Shown: positions 37,586-46,334 of the stretch, in pieces
How the letters are laid out: each line of letters begins with the position of its first letter
Numbering within the stretch: position 1 is the first letter of the stretch
Assembly (NCBI RefSeq): GCF_000178855.1
Contig: NZ_ADVG01000002.1
Span: 124,001 to 188,000, forward strand
Direction of reading: 5' to 3'
Length of the DNA stretch: 64,000 bases
DNA from: Ktedonobacter racemifer DSM 44963
Lineage (GTDB): Bacteria; Chloroflexota; Ktedonobacteria; Ktedonobacterales; Ktedonobacteraceae
Notes under the pieces: generated by a model
Told to the model about the DNA's origin: nothing
What the model saw: the letters and a program-made list of their open reading frames with translations, nothing else
Database searches by the model: none
Made by a program: the position numbers and the translations under genes

Positions 37586-38431
37586 TTAGTCCGCCTGCAA
37601 GATCAACCAGGTATTCTCAAAATGCTGCGCGCGTAAATCCTCAGCCGTGATCGTGTAATAGAGCATACCCGCGCTCGACCAGCGCATACCCAAGCGCTCG
37701 TCCGTATCAACCTGGAAAAGGAGCTGCCACGCCTTCACCCCCGCCTCCAACTGCTTCTGGCGCGAATCATTATCATCGGTGACTCCATGCGAGATAAGCT
37801 GGCTCTGCTCACGCAGATCGTCCTGAATAAGATCAGGATTCCCAAGCAGGCGATGACGAAAGGCTCGTTTCTCCTGGGGCAGCAAATTGGCAAGGAGATC
37901 ATCGTACTTCTGCTGTTCGTCATCACTCCAATCGTATTTGGCGATCTCCAGGTTGGGTACCTGGGATAGTGTCAGTTCACGTGTGAATTGAACGGAACCT
38001 GCCTTAAAAAGGCTTGATTTAGGGAGTTTCGCAGGCACAGCCGCGTGCTTCAGCCCCTGAGCATCCTTCCGATAGATAACGCTCCAGCCTCCCCGGTTCG
38101 TGGGATCATCGCCATATGTCTCCTGCTGCGCATCATAAAAAAACCAGAGTATTCCCTGGGCAGGTAGCACACCAGCGGCATCATAAGGATGAACATCTTG
38201 CAGGCGAATCTGCGCGATAAATGATTGCGGCAGACCCTGCCAGGTAGGCCAGGAGACATCCGCAGGTAAATCAGGCAGACCACCAAATTTGGAGACTTCC
38301 GGCTGAAGCGTAGCTTCGTCAGCAGGTGTGACCACCAGGCGAATCGAGGGCTTGACCAGGGCATCAAGGTCCTTCGTAAGACGCCTCAACCCGGCCGAGA
38401 CAAACAGCTTCTGTACATCACTTGTATCCAT
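37586..38431 (-). CDS. YwqG-like DUF1963 protein
   Basis: The 281-residue protein resembles the YwqG/DUF1963 family: SKFGGLPDLPADVSWPTWQGLPQSFIAQIRLQDV, then LWFFYDAQQETYGDDP and a C-terminal LLFQVDTDERLGMRWSSAGMLYYTI. Function is unknown; in several bacteria the family accompanies stress or contact-toxin loci. The ATG at 38431 follows AGAGG, but an in-frame ATG at 38449 is also possible. Confidence 0.85.
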   Translation of the reverse strand: MDTSDVQKLFVSAGLRRLTKDLDALVKPSIRLVVTPADEATLQPEVSKFGGLPDLPADVSWPTWQGLPQSFIAQIRLQDVHPYDAAGVLPAQGILWFFYDAQQETYGDDPTNRGGWSVIYRKDAQGLKHAAVPAKLPKSSLFKAGSVQFTRELTLSQVPNLEIAKYDWSDDEQQKYDDLLANLLPQEKRAFRHRLLGNPDLIQDDLREQSQLISHGVTDDNDSRQKQLEAGVKAWQLLFQVDTDERLGMRWSSAGMLYYTITAEDLRAQHFENTWLILQAD

Positions 38432-38510
38432 TAACGACCTCTTTTCCATAGTCCTGTTAGAAGCATATTCTCATTATGCACAAGGCCAACATCTGCCCCA
38501 CATAGATATA

Positions 38511-38867
38511 CTACACAGACGCTATCATGGCTTGAAGCTCATCAATATCAAAGGGCTTGCTGATGAAGCCTTTAATACCAAAGAGGTCGATCTGCTGTTT
38601 CGTTAAGACATCACCACTCATCACAATGGTAGAGAATGTATTGCTTATCCCTCGCCGGTGCAACTCATATAGCAGGCTATAGCCACTCATGCTGGGCGTC
38701 ATCAAGTCGAGCAACAAGATATCGGGCTGAAGCCCCTGCTCAAGTAATTCAAGAGCCACCAGCCCATTTTCCGCGCTCGTCACCTCATAGTCTGAGTTTT
38801 CTAACAGCGTTCGCACAGCCGTCTGGATATCTGCTTCATCTTCAACAACCAACACACGCTTTGGCAT
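38511..38867 (-). CDS. Single-domain response regulator (CheY-like)
   Basis: A 118-residue receiver domain with the acidic pocket EDE (9-11), phospho-acceptor Asp54 in ILLLDLMTPSMSG, a Ser in IVMSGD and the conserved Lys in FISKPFDID. There is no output domain, so it acts by protein contact or relays phosphate. AGGAG precedes the chosen ATG. No histidine kinase gene is adjacent. Confidence 0.93.
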   Translation of the reverse strand: MPKRVLVVEDEADIQTAVRTLLENSDYEVTSAENGLVALELLEQGLQPDILLLDLMTPSMSGYSLLYELHRRGISNTFSTIVMSGDVLTKQQIDLFGIKGFISKPFDIDELQAMIASV

Positions 38868-39054
38868 ATTTTCCACTCTCCTATCCTTGTATCTCGATTA
38901 CTCTGTATCACGTTCCGGACAGGATACAAGAAACAGGTTCAGGAGACCTGTCCCGGTCGCAGATCAAAGGGTTATATGTAATACGTATGTCGCGCCCAAA
39001 GCGTTTGCAGACAGGGGAAACACGCTCTTCATCTTGTTGTGCAAAGAGGAGACT

Positions 39055-39459
39055 TTAACGCGGCCATGTCAGGGGCAGAGATGCTCCTTGTAACTTGAGA
39101 GGCATAGTCTGTATCACCGTCCTGGCGCGCCGCTTGGCCTCTTCGGCCCTTGGTCCCGCAAATGAGGCATCAATCGTTTGGGAGAACAACTCAAACCAGC
39201 GCGCAAAGTGCTGAGAGCGTAGCGGCTCTTGCTGATGCAGTAGGATATGCTTATACATCATGCCACCATGATAGTTGCCCGTCTGAAAGAGCAAGTTCTC
39301 CCAGAAGTTATACATCACCGGCAGATGTTCCTCCAGGTCAATGGCCGCCACATCTGTAAAGAAAAAGCCAATGAGCGGGTCTTGCGTAGCTTTCCGGTAA
39401 AACGTACTGACCATGTAGACAATATCGTCTCTATTTTCAATATCGCGTTTTTGTTTCAT
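39055..39459 (-). CDS. Group III truncated hemoglobin
   Basis: A 134-residue truncated globin. Family III features are the N-terminal RDDIVYMVSTFYRKATQDPLIGFFFTDV, the WENLLFQTGNYHGGMMYKHILLH segment with the heme-binding His region (~70), and HFARWFELFSQTIDASFAGPRAEEAKRRA. Group III globins are linked to oxygen or peroxide and NO chemistry in microaerobic growth. It is 38 nt downstream of the LLM oxidoreductase start-distal end and codirectional with it, so they may share a transcript. Confidence 0.9.
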   Translation of the reverse strand: MKQKRDIENRDDIVYMVSTFYRKATQDPLIGFFFTDVAAIDLEEHLPVMYNFWENLLFQTGNYHGGMMYKHILLHQQEPLRSQHFARWFELFSQTIDASFAGPRAEEAKRRARTVIQTMPLKLQGASLPLTWPR

Positions 39460-39497
39460 CTATTTGTCTCTTCTCAATATCTATTGGTATGCAGAGG

Positions 39498-40460
39498 CTA
39501 TTTGAGCTTTGCCAGCACATGCTCGGCCAGATGATGCAGCCCTGCATGATCATCCAGGTCCAGCCACTGCAACATAAGCTCTTCCACACCAGCCTGGGCA
39601 TACGCATCAATCTGGCGTAGAATATGCTCAGGAGTTCCCACCAGCGTCTTGCCCGAGGCGTTAAGTACCTCAATGGCTTCTTGGAGAGAACGGCCCGCCA
39701 GTTCTGGGCGTGCCAGGTGCGGCTTGAGGCGTTGCGCGATCTCGTCCAGAGTACGTCCATAGGTCAAGTTCAACATTAATGTGCGCTTGACGTCTCCTGG
39801 CCGACGGCCCTCTTGTTGGAGGAGTGTGTCCAGCAGAACCGAGCGTTCGCGAAATTCCTCAGACGAAATAGCAACCGCATTCCAGATGTGCGCATAGCGG
39901 GCCACAAGAGGCAATGTGCGCTTTTTCCCATTTCCGCCAATCAAAATACGCGGACCACCTGGGCGCTGTGGACGAGGCAGAAGCGTCGCGCCACGCAGTT
40001 GATAAAAACGCCCCGCAAAATGTACCGGTTCATCACTTTTGAGCAGTCGCGTGATGACCTCAAGTCCCTCTTCAAAACGTGCCATACGCGTGGTGACATC
40101 TCCCAGCGGATACCCAAAGAGCTCATGCTCACGTTCTTGCCAGCCAGCACCAATTCCCAGGAGCATACGCCCACCACTCAAATCATCAATCGCAGCCGCC
40201 TGGCGCGCCAGGAGTAGAGGGTCTCGAAATGAGAGGGGAGCAACAAGGGGTCCAAAATGGATTCGCTGCGTGTGATCAGCAAGATAGGTCTGCGAGACTA
40301 TCATCTCCAGGGAATCAATGTCAGGAGGAGCGGGATTTGTAAAGTGATCTGAGCGAAACAGGCCCGCGAAACCCAGATCTTCTACTTCTTGTACCAGGTA
40401 TTTCCAGTGCTTCCAATTGAGGCCATTCTGGCCCTCAAGCATAATGGAGAGAGCAACCAT
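39498..40460 (-). CDS. LLM-class (probably F420-dependent) oxidoreductase
   Basis: A 320-residue luciferase-like TIM barrel: ALSIMLEGQNGLNWKHWKYLVQEVEDLGFAGLFRSDHF, AAIDDLSGGRMLLGIGAGWQEREHELFGYPLG and PRILIGGNGKKRTLPLVARYAHIWN. These match F420-dependent LLM enzymes, which use F420H2 or FMNH2; the substrate is unknown. The chosen ATG gives the normal family N-terminus; an upstream ATG at 40493 would add 11 residues. A tnpB gene ends at 40500, leaving under 40 bp of upstream sequence. Confidence 0.9.
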   Translation of the reverse strand: MVALSIMLEGQNGLNWKHWKYLVQEVEDLGFAGLFRSDHFTNPAPPDIDSLEMIVSQTYLADHTQRIHFGPLVAPLSFRDPLLLARQAAAIDDLSGGRMLLGIGAGWQEREHELFGYPLGDVTTRMARFEEGLEVITRLLKSDEPVHFAGRFYQLRGATLLPRPQRPGGPRILIGGNGKKRTLPLVARYAHIWNAVAISSEEFRERSVLLDTLLQQEGRRPGDVKRTLMLNLTYGRTLDEIAQRLKPHLARPELAGRSLQEAIEVLNASGKTLVGTPEHILRQIDAYAQAGVEELMLQWLDLDDHAGLHHLAEHVLAKLK

Positions 40461-40499
40461 AACTGCATGTACTGCCTTTCTAAATCCACTCAAATGTGC

Positions 40500-41750
40500 T
40501 TATCTACACTCGAATAGATTCAATTGCTGCACCTGGCCCTCACAGGAAGTCCCCATGACTTCTACGCCGCTTTGGGTCACATGCAGCACACCGCACTCGG
40601 CAAGCCGAGCGTGTGGCCCTCGCCGGGCAAGGAACCTCGTCAAGATATTGTGAGCACTGTTCTCATCTCGATCCATGACGAGTCCACATTCCGCGCACTG
40701 ATACGTCCTCTTGCGCAGTGGCATGTCTTGCAGATTGCCACAGCCACTACACTGCTTGGACGTGTTGCGCTCATCTAGAAACTCAAGCTCTTTCCCATAC
40801 AACTGGCATTTATATTTGAGCATCTGGACAAAGGCATACAGGCCCCAGTCGTTGTAGACTGCCCGATTGAGCGCCCTATTGCGCTCCTGATGCTCTTTCA
40901 TGACCATCTGCCGTTGGGAAAGATCGCCCACGACGACAGTTCTCTCAACCAATCGCCGTGCGATGAGATGCGATGCCTTGTGCAGGCTATCGCGCTGTTT
41001 GTTGCGCTTCTTCTGCGAAACGCGCTTATAGACCTTGCTCAAATGAAGATAACGACGCGACTTCTTCTTGCACTTGCTGCGTTTCGAGCGAAGCCGATCC
41101 AACTGTTTGTTGTACCAACGCGAGCCTTTAAATCCACCGATGTGATAGACTCGGCCCTCTTCCGTGACGCCAGTTGCCAGCGCCTTGATGCCCAGATCGA
41201 AAGCCACGGTGTTGCCATCGCGTTTGGCTTCCTCGGGCTGTCGGTAGCTGAAGGAGGCGTAGTAGTTGCCTCTGCCATCGCGACTGATCGCCACCTCTCG
41301 AAAGCCTTCTGGAGGCAGTTCCGTGAGTGCGGCACGGATGACAGGAAAGCGTTTGTGCTTGCCCTTGCCTCCTGTGGGCAACATGAGCGTGTTTTCCTCA
41401 AGCGTGAGATACATCGCAGGATAACAGAGGGTGAAGAAGCAATGGCGAGGGCGCACGCGGGGAAAGCCTGGCGTTTCTCCATTGGCGAGGCGACGAAAGA
41501 AGGCTCGCATGGCCCCATCCAGGCGATAGTACACTTCCGCAAGCAACTTGCCATAGACCTGATTGAGTTCAGGATCATAGGCACGACTTTCGGCCAATGT
41601 TTTCTTGCATGCGTTGAAGCGCCACTTCTCACCGTCTCTGAGTCGCATGACCCACCAATTGTAGAGGCCTCTGCATTTTCCTTGCATGAACTCAAGGGTA
41701 GCCGTGTCTTGCTCGCTGAGGTCAAGTTTGATCTTTTTACAGAGGAGCAT
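40500..41750 (-). CDS. tnpB: TnpB RNA-guided nuclease, intact, with rearranged catalytic site
   Basis: A 416-residue uninterrupted TnpB. The RuvC Asp is in VAFDLGIKALATG. The usual catalytic Glu position is Gly (VVVGDLSQRQM), but a Glu stands next to the zinc ribbon (LDERNTSKQCSGCG), as in TnpB lineages with a relocated catalytic Glu; this reading is inferred. The ribbon is CSGCG...CAECG and the last Asp is in MDRDENSAHN. The ATG at 41750 follows GAAGGGG; an upstream in-frame start would add 37 residues. No tnpA is present, and only ~40 bp separate its end from the LLM gene. Confidence 0.9.
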   Translation of the reverse strand: MLLCKKIKLDLSEQDTATLEFMQGKCRGLYNWWVMRLRDGEKWRFNACKKTLAESRAYDPELNQVYGKLLAEVYYRLDGAMRAFFRRLANGETPGFPRVRPRHCFFTLCYPAMYLTLEENTLMLPTGGKGKHKRFPVIRAALTELPPEGFREVAISRDGRGNYYASFSYRQPEEAKRDGNTVAFDLGIKALATGVTEEGRVYHIGGFKGSRWYNKQLDRLRSKRSKCKKKSRRYLHLSKVYKRVSQKKRNKQRDSLHKASHLIARRLVERTVVVGDLSQRQMVMKEHQERNRALNRAVYNDWGLYAFVQMLKYKCQLYGKELEFLDERNTSKQCSGCGNLQDMPLRKRTYQCAECGLVMDRDENSAHNILTRFLARRGPHARLAECGVLHVTQSGVEVMGTSCEGQVQQLNLFECR

Positions 41751-42125
41751 AAAGACCCCTTCCCTTTCAACACCACACTGAGAGGTGGACTTCGCCTCTT
41801 TCGCGAGAAACGTCAGATACAATGACTTAGAACTTTTTTTCTTACCTGGTGCGTGTAGCATACCATGATATCGTCACTCTGTCAACGCCTCCAAATGTGG
41901 ATAACAAGCACACCTTTAAGCAGAGTCGCGCACATTTTCGATTGCTGTTCTTACGCTCCTTCTATAAATCTTGCATCTCATATAAAAACCCTCTCCAGCA
42001 TGCTGCTATTCCCAAATATTTCAAAGATCATCTCAGCTCTTAAGAGCACCGGTCAAGTAATTGAGAGAAGGATTGACAGTGCTGTGCTCGAAAAACCAAA
42101 GAGGGGCAAGCGCGAGATGGTGCCT
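41751..42125. other. Upstream region of tnpB
   Basis: The left end of the tnpB element must lie here. No convincing gene, and no clear terminal repeat, is visible. Confidence 0.4.
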
Positions 42126-43217
42126 TTATTGAGGGAGTTGAAGCGGGAATCCAAAGGAAGTGACGAGTTCCGGACCAAGGAATGCCGTCACCTCGGCGAC
42201 CTGTCGCAGATCGCGCCGCGAAGCATCGAGGGTGACGACTTGTATCGCGAACGCTCGATAGGATCGTGTTGCTTCATCAGCTCGATACACCACAAATGCA
42301 GGCTGGCCATTGGCGCGCGTCGGAGATAGACGCCACCGATTCTGCACACCAGATGGGAATAAGACAGCCAGGAGAATCGTGCGAATCGCTTCTCGTCCCT
42401 GATACCACGAAGGGACCGGTGGCATGGAGAGCGTCGCGTCTTCTGTCAGAAGCGCCACGAGCCCATCCACATCGTCTGTTTCCCATGCCTGGAGATAGCG
42501 GGCAAGCAACGTGTTCGTGCCTGCATCAGCACGGTGAACCTGCGCCATTTCTCGCTGCGAGCTCGGATAGTTTTTCTCCAATGTCACCCGAGCGCGGTGC
42601 AAGGCGCTGTTCACCGCTCCTACCGAGATCTCAAGTAACTGTGCGATCTCGACGGCACGCCAGTCCAGCACATCCGAGAGGAGCAAGATGGCCCGCTGGC
42701 GAGATGGGAGTAACTGGAGGGCAGTGAGGAAGGCCAAGGAAACGCTCTCGTGCCTGGTATAGCGCGCTTCTGGGTTCTCCGTCGCCTCCACCAACCAGCT
42801 GTCAGGGAAAGGCTCAAGCCAGAACGCCTCAGCTCCCCTGGGCTCAACCGGCCTTTGCGGGTTCCACGCAGGAGAGGCTGCGGTCGGCAGCGTGCGCGGC
42901 GAGCGTTTCTTGAGTGCGTCAAGGCTGGTATTGGTCGCAATCGTGTACAGCCAGGTGCGCAGCGATCCTGGCCCCTTCTGGGTGAACGTGTCAAAATGCC
43001 GCCAGGCACGCAGCATGGCTTCCTGCACCGCGTCCTCGGCATCGTGCAATGACCCCAACAGGCGGTAACAGTGCAGAAGCAACTCTCTGCGATAGGGTTC
43101 AATCAAGGAACTGATATCAGATGAGCCTTGAATCAGCCGCGTCGTGACCCGTGCCTCCTCAACACGATCTTTCTTGCTCGATAGGTTGTCTGTCTTCCTT
43201 CGTTCAAATGGCATCAT
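42126..43217 (-). CDS. ECF sigma factor with C-terminal SnoaL-like domain
   Basis: A 363-residue sigma-70-family factor. Sigma region 2 is LLHCYRLLGSLHDAEDAVQEAMLRAWR and region 4 is LLPSRQRAILLLSDVLDWRAVEIAQLLEISVGAVNSALHRAR. A SnoaL/NTF2-like domain follows (LLARYLQAWETDDVDGLVALLTEDATLSMPPVPSWYQGREAI), which in such ECF groups tunes sigma activity instead of a separate anti-sigma. The ATG at 43217 follows AAAGG; an in-frame start at 43367 would add 50 residues. The divergent LLM gene at 43583 is a natural candidate target. Confidence 0.9.
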   Translation of the reverse strand: MMPFERRKTDNLSSKKDRVEEARVTTRLIQGSSDISSLIEPYRRELLLHCYRLLGSLHDAEDAVQEAMLRAWRHFDTFTQKGPGSLRTWLYTIATNTSLDALKKRSPRTLPTAASPAWNPQRPVEPRGAEAFWLEPFPDSWLVEATENPEARYTRHESVSLAFLTALQLLPSRQRAILLLSDVLDWRAVEIAQLLEISVGAVNSALHRARVTLEKNYPSSQREMAQVHRADAGTNTLLARYLQAWETDDVDGLVALLTEDATLSMPPVPSWYQGREAIRTILLAVLFPSGVQNRWRLSPTRANGQPAFVVYRADEATRSYRAFAIQVVTLDASRRDLRQVAEVTAFLGPELVTSFGFPLQLPQ

Positions 43218-43582
43218 ACGCGCCTTTCTTCTCGCCGCCTTGTCCTGGCTCATCACACGTTGCGACCGCGCCGCAAATCGCGATCCTTTTGTTCCAAACA
43301 CTCTCATTCTACTGCACGATGCAGGCTTTTTGCCACTGATCCGAGCGTTGGGAACCGTTCGTACCACCTCTCACATTGCCGAGAAAATCGCCCTCATCAG
43401 ATCGCACAGTTTTGCTCTTCCCGACAGTTTAATGAGTGTCTCTCCAACTGGGCACGCTTCGACAGAGAGGCATGTCCAGGAGAAGCATACTCGGGAATAT
43501 CCGGGTAAAAAGATGGCACACAAGAAACGTGCTATGAGTATTCAGTTCAAAAGCGTATTCAATTCACTCTCAGGAGGCTACT
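43218..43582. promoter_or_regulatory. Divergent control region of ECF sigma and LLM genes
   Basis: The 365 bp hold no credible gene. The region should contain both promoters; AGGAGG at its right end serves the LLM gene. No operator is recognisable. Confidence 0.4.
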
Positions 43583-44557
43583 ATGCACTTCGCTATTTCC
43601 ATACCTCAACGCGTTCCTGACGGCACATTCGACCCAGCCAAGCTGCGCGACTACCTAACCAGAGCTGAGTCTCTCGGCTTTCATAGTGCCTGGACGCAAG
43701 AAGTGGTGCTTGGCTCCGCACCGGCCCTGGCTCCACTCGAACTCAGGAGTGGAACACAAAAAATAGAATTTGGCTCCGTCCCGACCCTGGCTCCGCTCGA
43801 ACTCATGACCTTCGCCGCAGCTTGCACAACGCGACTGCGTCTGGGATGCGCCGTCTTCGTCAGCCCCTTGCACAATCCTATCCACCTCGCCAAAAGTATC
43901 AGCACGCTGGATCAGCTCAGCCGTGGGCGCATCGAGGTCGGCGTTGGCAGTGGCGGAGGAGGGAGAATGTTCTCCGCATTCGAGGTTGATCCTGCCAGTC
44001 TGATTGCTCGCTTCACTGAGGGGCTGCGGCTGATGAAGGCCTGCTGGACCGAGCCGCGCATTAACTTCAGCGGCCGCTTCTGGCAGCTCGATGGCGCGTC
44101 TATGGAGCCCAAACCTTTCCAGAAGCCTTACCCGCCGCTCTGGATCGGTGCCAATCACCCGGCAGCGGTGCGTCGTGCGCTCCGCTACGGCAATGGCTTC
44201 TTTGGTGCCGGCAGCTCTACCACAGCGCAGTTCGCTCAGCAGATCCACGTGCTTCGCGAGGCGCTGGCAGAATCAAAACAGGATCCTTCATTTCAGATCG
44301 CCAAACGCGTCTATATTGCCGTCGATGACAATGTCACCCGAGCACACGAGCGGGTTGACGCCGGGCTCAAGCAGATCTACGGATCTTCTGGCATGACCGC
44401 AGTTGCCGTCTACGGGCCGCCCTCAGCCTGCATCAAAGGTCTGCGCGAGGTCGCGGACGCGGGAGCCGAACTCATCCAGCTCCACCCGCTCTTCGACGAG
44501 GCCGAGCAGATGGAACGCTTGGCTGCCGAAGTCATCAGCGAAGTGCAGAACAATTGA
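43583..44557 (+). CDS. LLM-class flavin/F420-dependent oxidoreductase with internal duplication
   Basis: A 324-residue luciferase-like protein (MHFAISIPQRVPDGTFDPAKLRDYLTRAESLGFHSAWTQE; later STLDQLSRGRIEVGVGSGG and PPLWIGANHPAAVRRALRYGNGFF). Residues ~43-74 contain GSAPALAPLEL and GSVPTLAPLEL, 22 residues apart: a stretch repeated in frame, making the barrel locally longer than its relatives. The codons are also similar, pointing to a recent tandem duplication. AGGAGG precedes the ATG. It is divergent from a SnoaL-fused ECF sigma gene. Confidence 0.88.
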   Translation: MHFAISIPQRVPDGTFDPAKLRDYLTRAESLGFHSAWTQEVVLGSAPALAPLELRSGTQKIEFGSVPTLAPLELMTFAAACTTRLRLGCAVFVSPLHNPIHLAKSISTLDQLSRGRIEVGVGSGGGGRMFSAFEVDPASLIARFTEGLRLMKACWTEPRINFSGRFWQLDGASMEPKPFQKPYPPLWIGANHPAAVRRALRYGNGFFGAGSSTTAQFAQQIHVLREALAESKQDPSFQIAKRVYIAVDDNVTRAHERVDAGLKQIYGSSGMTAVAVYGPPSACIKGLREVADAGAELIQLHPLFDEAEQMERLAAEVISEVQNN

Positions 44558-44692
44558 GCCTGCCCTTGTGTAGTGGTGCCCATCCAGAAAGGAAACAAAC
44601 GCTGATGGTAGCTATTCCACAGGAATTTGCCGATCCGAGCATATCACCCGGCCCCTGAGGAAACTCTGATACCTCCCCCTGTCCCTTTTTGC

Positions 44693-44727
44693 AAAGCGGG
44701 CGAGAAGACGTTTTCTCGCCCGCCCTT
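44693..44727 (+). terminator. Terminator downstream of the LLM gene
   Basis: GCGGGCGAGAA-GACGTT-TTCTCGCCCGC then CCTTTG, 135 bp after the LLM stop. Confidence 0.6.
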
Positions 44728-44776
44728 TGACATCAGGAGAATCACCAGGACGCTGCTAGATTTCTTGACCGGCACT

Positions 44777-44899
44777 CTAGTACTACTTTGGTAGTTTTGT
44801 AGATGTGAGCTTGGAGCAAAGAATTAAGGCTGAGCATGAGCGTGAGGTTTTGTGCTCCCCACGTAGCTCATCCATTAGAAACTACCAAAGTAGTACTAG
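44777..44899. repeat. 21-bp perfect inverted repeat, 81-nt spacer
   Basis: CTAGTACTACTTTGGTAGTT... at 44777-44797 is exactly complementary to 44879-44899. The right arm ends at the TA where the IS630 element is inserted. It may be a small non-autonomous element (MITE-like) or a leftover IS end. Confidence 0.75.
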
Positions 44900-44910
44900 T
44901 GCTCAGTTCC

Positions 44911-46043
44911 TTAAATCCTGTAACAAAAGAGATGGCGACGATGTCGAGGCGACTTGGGTGGCCGTCCCCAGACCCAGGGCTTGGCACGAGCATTCAGTTG
45001 CGCCGTAGCCACGCTCCTGGCCTGGTCGATCTCGGTCGGATTGGCAAAACTCTGTCCAGCCAGCGCATCGCGGCGAAAGAGCCTCCACCAGCCCTCTTGC
45101 AGATTGAGCCAGCATGCTCCTTTGGGAATGAAGATCTGGTGGATGCGGGGATGTTCTGCGAGCCAGGCATTGGTTTCGGCGCTCAGGTGACTGGTCAGGT
45201 TATCCGTGATCACGAACAGATCCCCTTTCGGATTGTCAACCTCGATATCGTTCAGAAGAGCAATGTAGCCTTTGGAATTGCGCGAAGCGGCACACCGTGT
45301 CAGTTCCTTGCCATCGCGCACGCGTAAGGCTCCATAGATCCAGGTCTTCTCAAGCCCTCGACTGTACTCCAGAGGGGCTTTTATCCGGTGCCCATCCGCT
45401 GACCATCCTGGCGCTGGGGGAAAGCTCCGGGGCAGGATGGGCCCTAATTCATCGGCACAGATGGTCGTCGAGCCCTCAGGGGGTGTGGTGTAATGGCTGA
45501 CGACCGCTACCCTTTTGGGGCAAACTCCTTCTCATCGCTCTTGCTCCAACTATGGGTGCGGCGCCAGCGGACGCCTTCGCGTAAACAGATACGGCGAATC
45601 TGACTCCGTTTCACGGTGATCCCTGCTTCTTGGGCGGCTTGCTCGAGCGCATTGAGGCTCCATTGAGCCGACCCTTGCTCATCGCGGACATCCAAGCTCC
45701 CATCGGAGAGCCTCTCCAGTTTTCCAGGGGGAGATTGACGCACCAGGGCAAGGATCCGGCTGTCATCCTCCACGCTGAGACGTCGGGGGCGTCCTGCTCT
45801 CTTTTGGTCGCCCAATCCCTCAAAACCCTGGACATTGAAACGATGCAGACGTCGGCGAACGGTTTGTTCACTACAGTGCAGGTCGCGAGCGATCTCGTTA
45901 ACCTGGTGCCCTTCCCAACTGCTCATCACCATGCGAGCATGCAGGATCCAATCAGCAGGACCATGTCGACTGGTTGCGAGTTTGTGGACCCGGCGCTCTT
46001 CTTGCTCCTCTTGCGGTGGACGAGCCCGTAAGATCTTTGGCAT
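44911..46043 (-). CDS. IS630 transposase, two frames joined by probable -1 frameshift
   Basis: Frame 1 (46043 to 45507) encodes the N-terminal helix-turn-helix part (VMSSWEGHQVNEIARDLHCSEQTVRRRLHRFNVQGFEGLGDQKRAGRPRRLS). The DDE part is in the -1 frame down to 44911: first Asp in TTICADELGPI, second in FVITDNLTSH, Glu in LNLQEGWWRLF. The frames join at C CCA AAA (45519-45513), a canonical slippery heptamer two codons before the frame 1 stop. Programmed frameshifting is known in this family, so the locus may be functional. Confidence 0.85.
45513..45519 (-). promoter_or_regulatory. Slippery heptamer CCCAAAA for -1 frameshifting
   Basis: Zero frame reads GCC CCA AAA GGG TAG; a -1 slip gives AGG GTA GCG..., which continues the transposase. 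Confidence 0.65.
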
Positions 46044-46148
46044 CTTCTTTCTCCTTCCTCCTGTCTCCTCTCCTTTCTTTATCTTACTCCCACTTAAGGA
46101 ACACAGCCCCTAGTTCTCACCTTGCTTTTAAATTAAAAATGACAAATA

Positions 46149-46177
46149 TTGACATCTGTCATCTGATGGTTTATACT
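46149..46177 (+). promoter_or_regulatory. Consensus sigma-70 promoter
   Basis: TTGACA (46149-46154), 17-nt spacer, TATACT (46172-46177). This is the best sigma-70-type match noticed in the window. Confidence 0.75.
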
Positions 46178-46183
46178 TTCATC

Positions 46184-46290
46184 AACGCGCACATATGCGA
46201 ACATCATATCCACAGAGGATTTCCATCAGCGTGCCCTATTGTTCCAACAAGAAATGGCGGCGCAGGGCCGCGCCGCCGTTTTGCCTCTTT
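46184..46290 (+). ncRNA. Candidate ~105-nt small RNA or attenuated leader
   Basis: The start follows the TTGACA/TATACT promoter. The end is the hairpin GGCGGCGC-AGGGCC-GCGCCGCC (46256-46277) followed by GTTTTGCCTCTTT. No frame of useful length lies between. It could be a free small RNA or an attenuator leader of the gene at 46335, before which a second -10-like TATAGT lies at about 46305. Confidence 0.5.
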
Positions 46291-46334
46291 CTCTCTCTAT
46301 AGTTGGTATAGTTTCTAAAAAGTGAGGCTACATT

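Larger units (their letters stand above)
44899..46110 (-). mobile_element. IS630-family insertion sequence
   Basis: A ~1.21-kb element between TA dinucleotides (44897-44898 and 46111-46112), the family's target duplication. The ends share GTTCCTTAA in inverted orientation (left GTGCTCAGTTCCTTAA, right GGGGCTGTGTTCCTTAA). It contains one transposase locus in two overlapping frames. Confidence 0.85.

Noticed and set aside
42750..43102. Alternative frames within the ECF sigma gene
   Set aside because: The sigma regions 2 and 4 and the SnoaL domain lie in one uninterrupted frame, so the overlapping frames are shadows.
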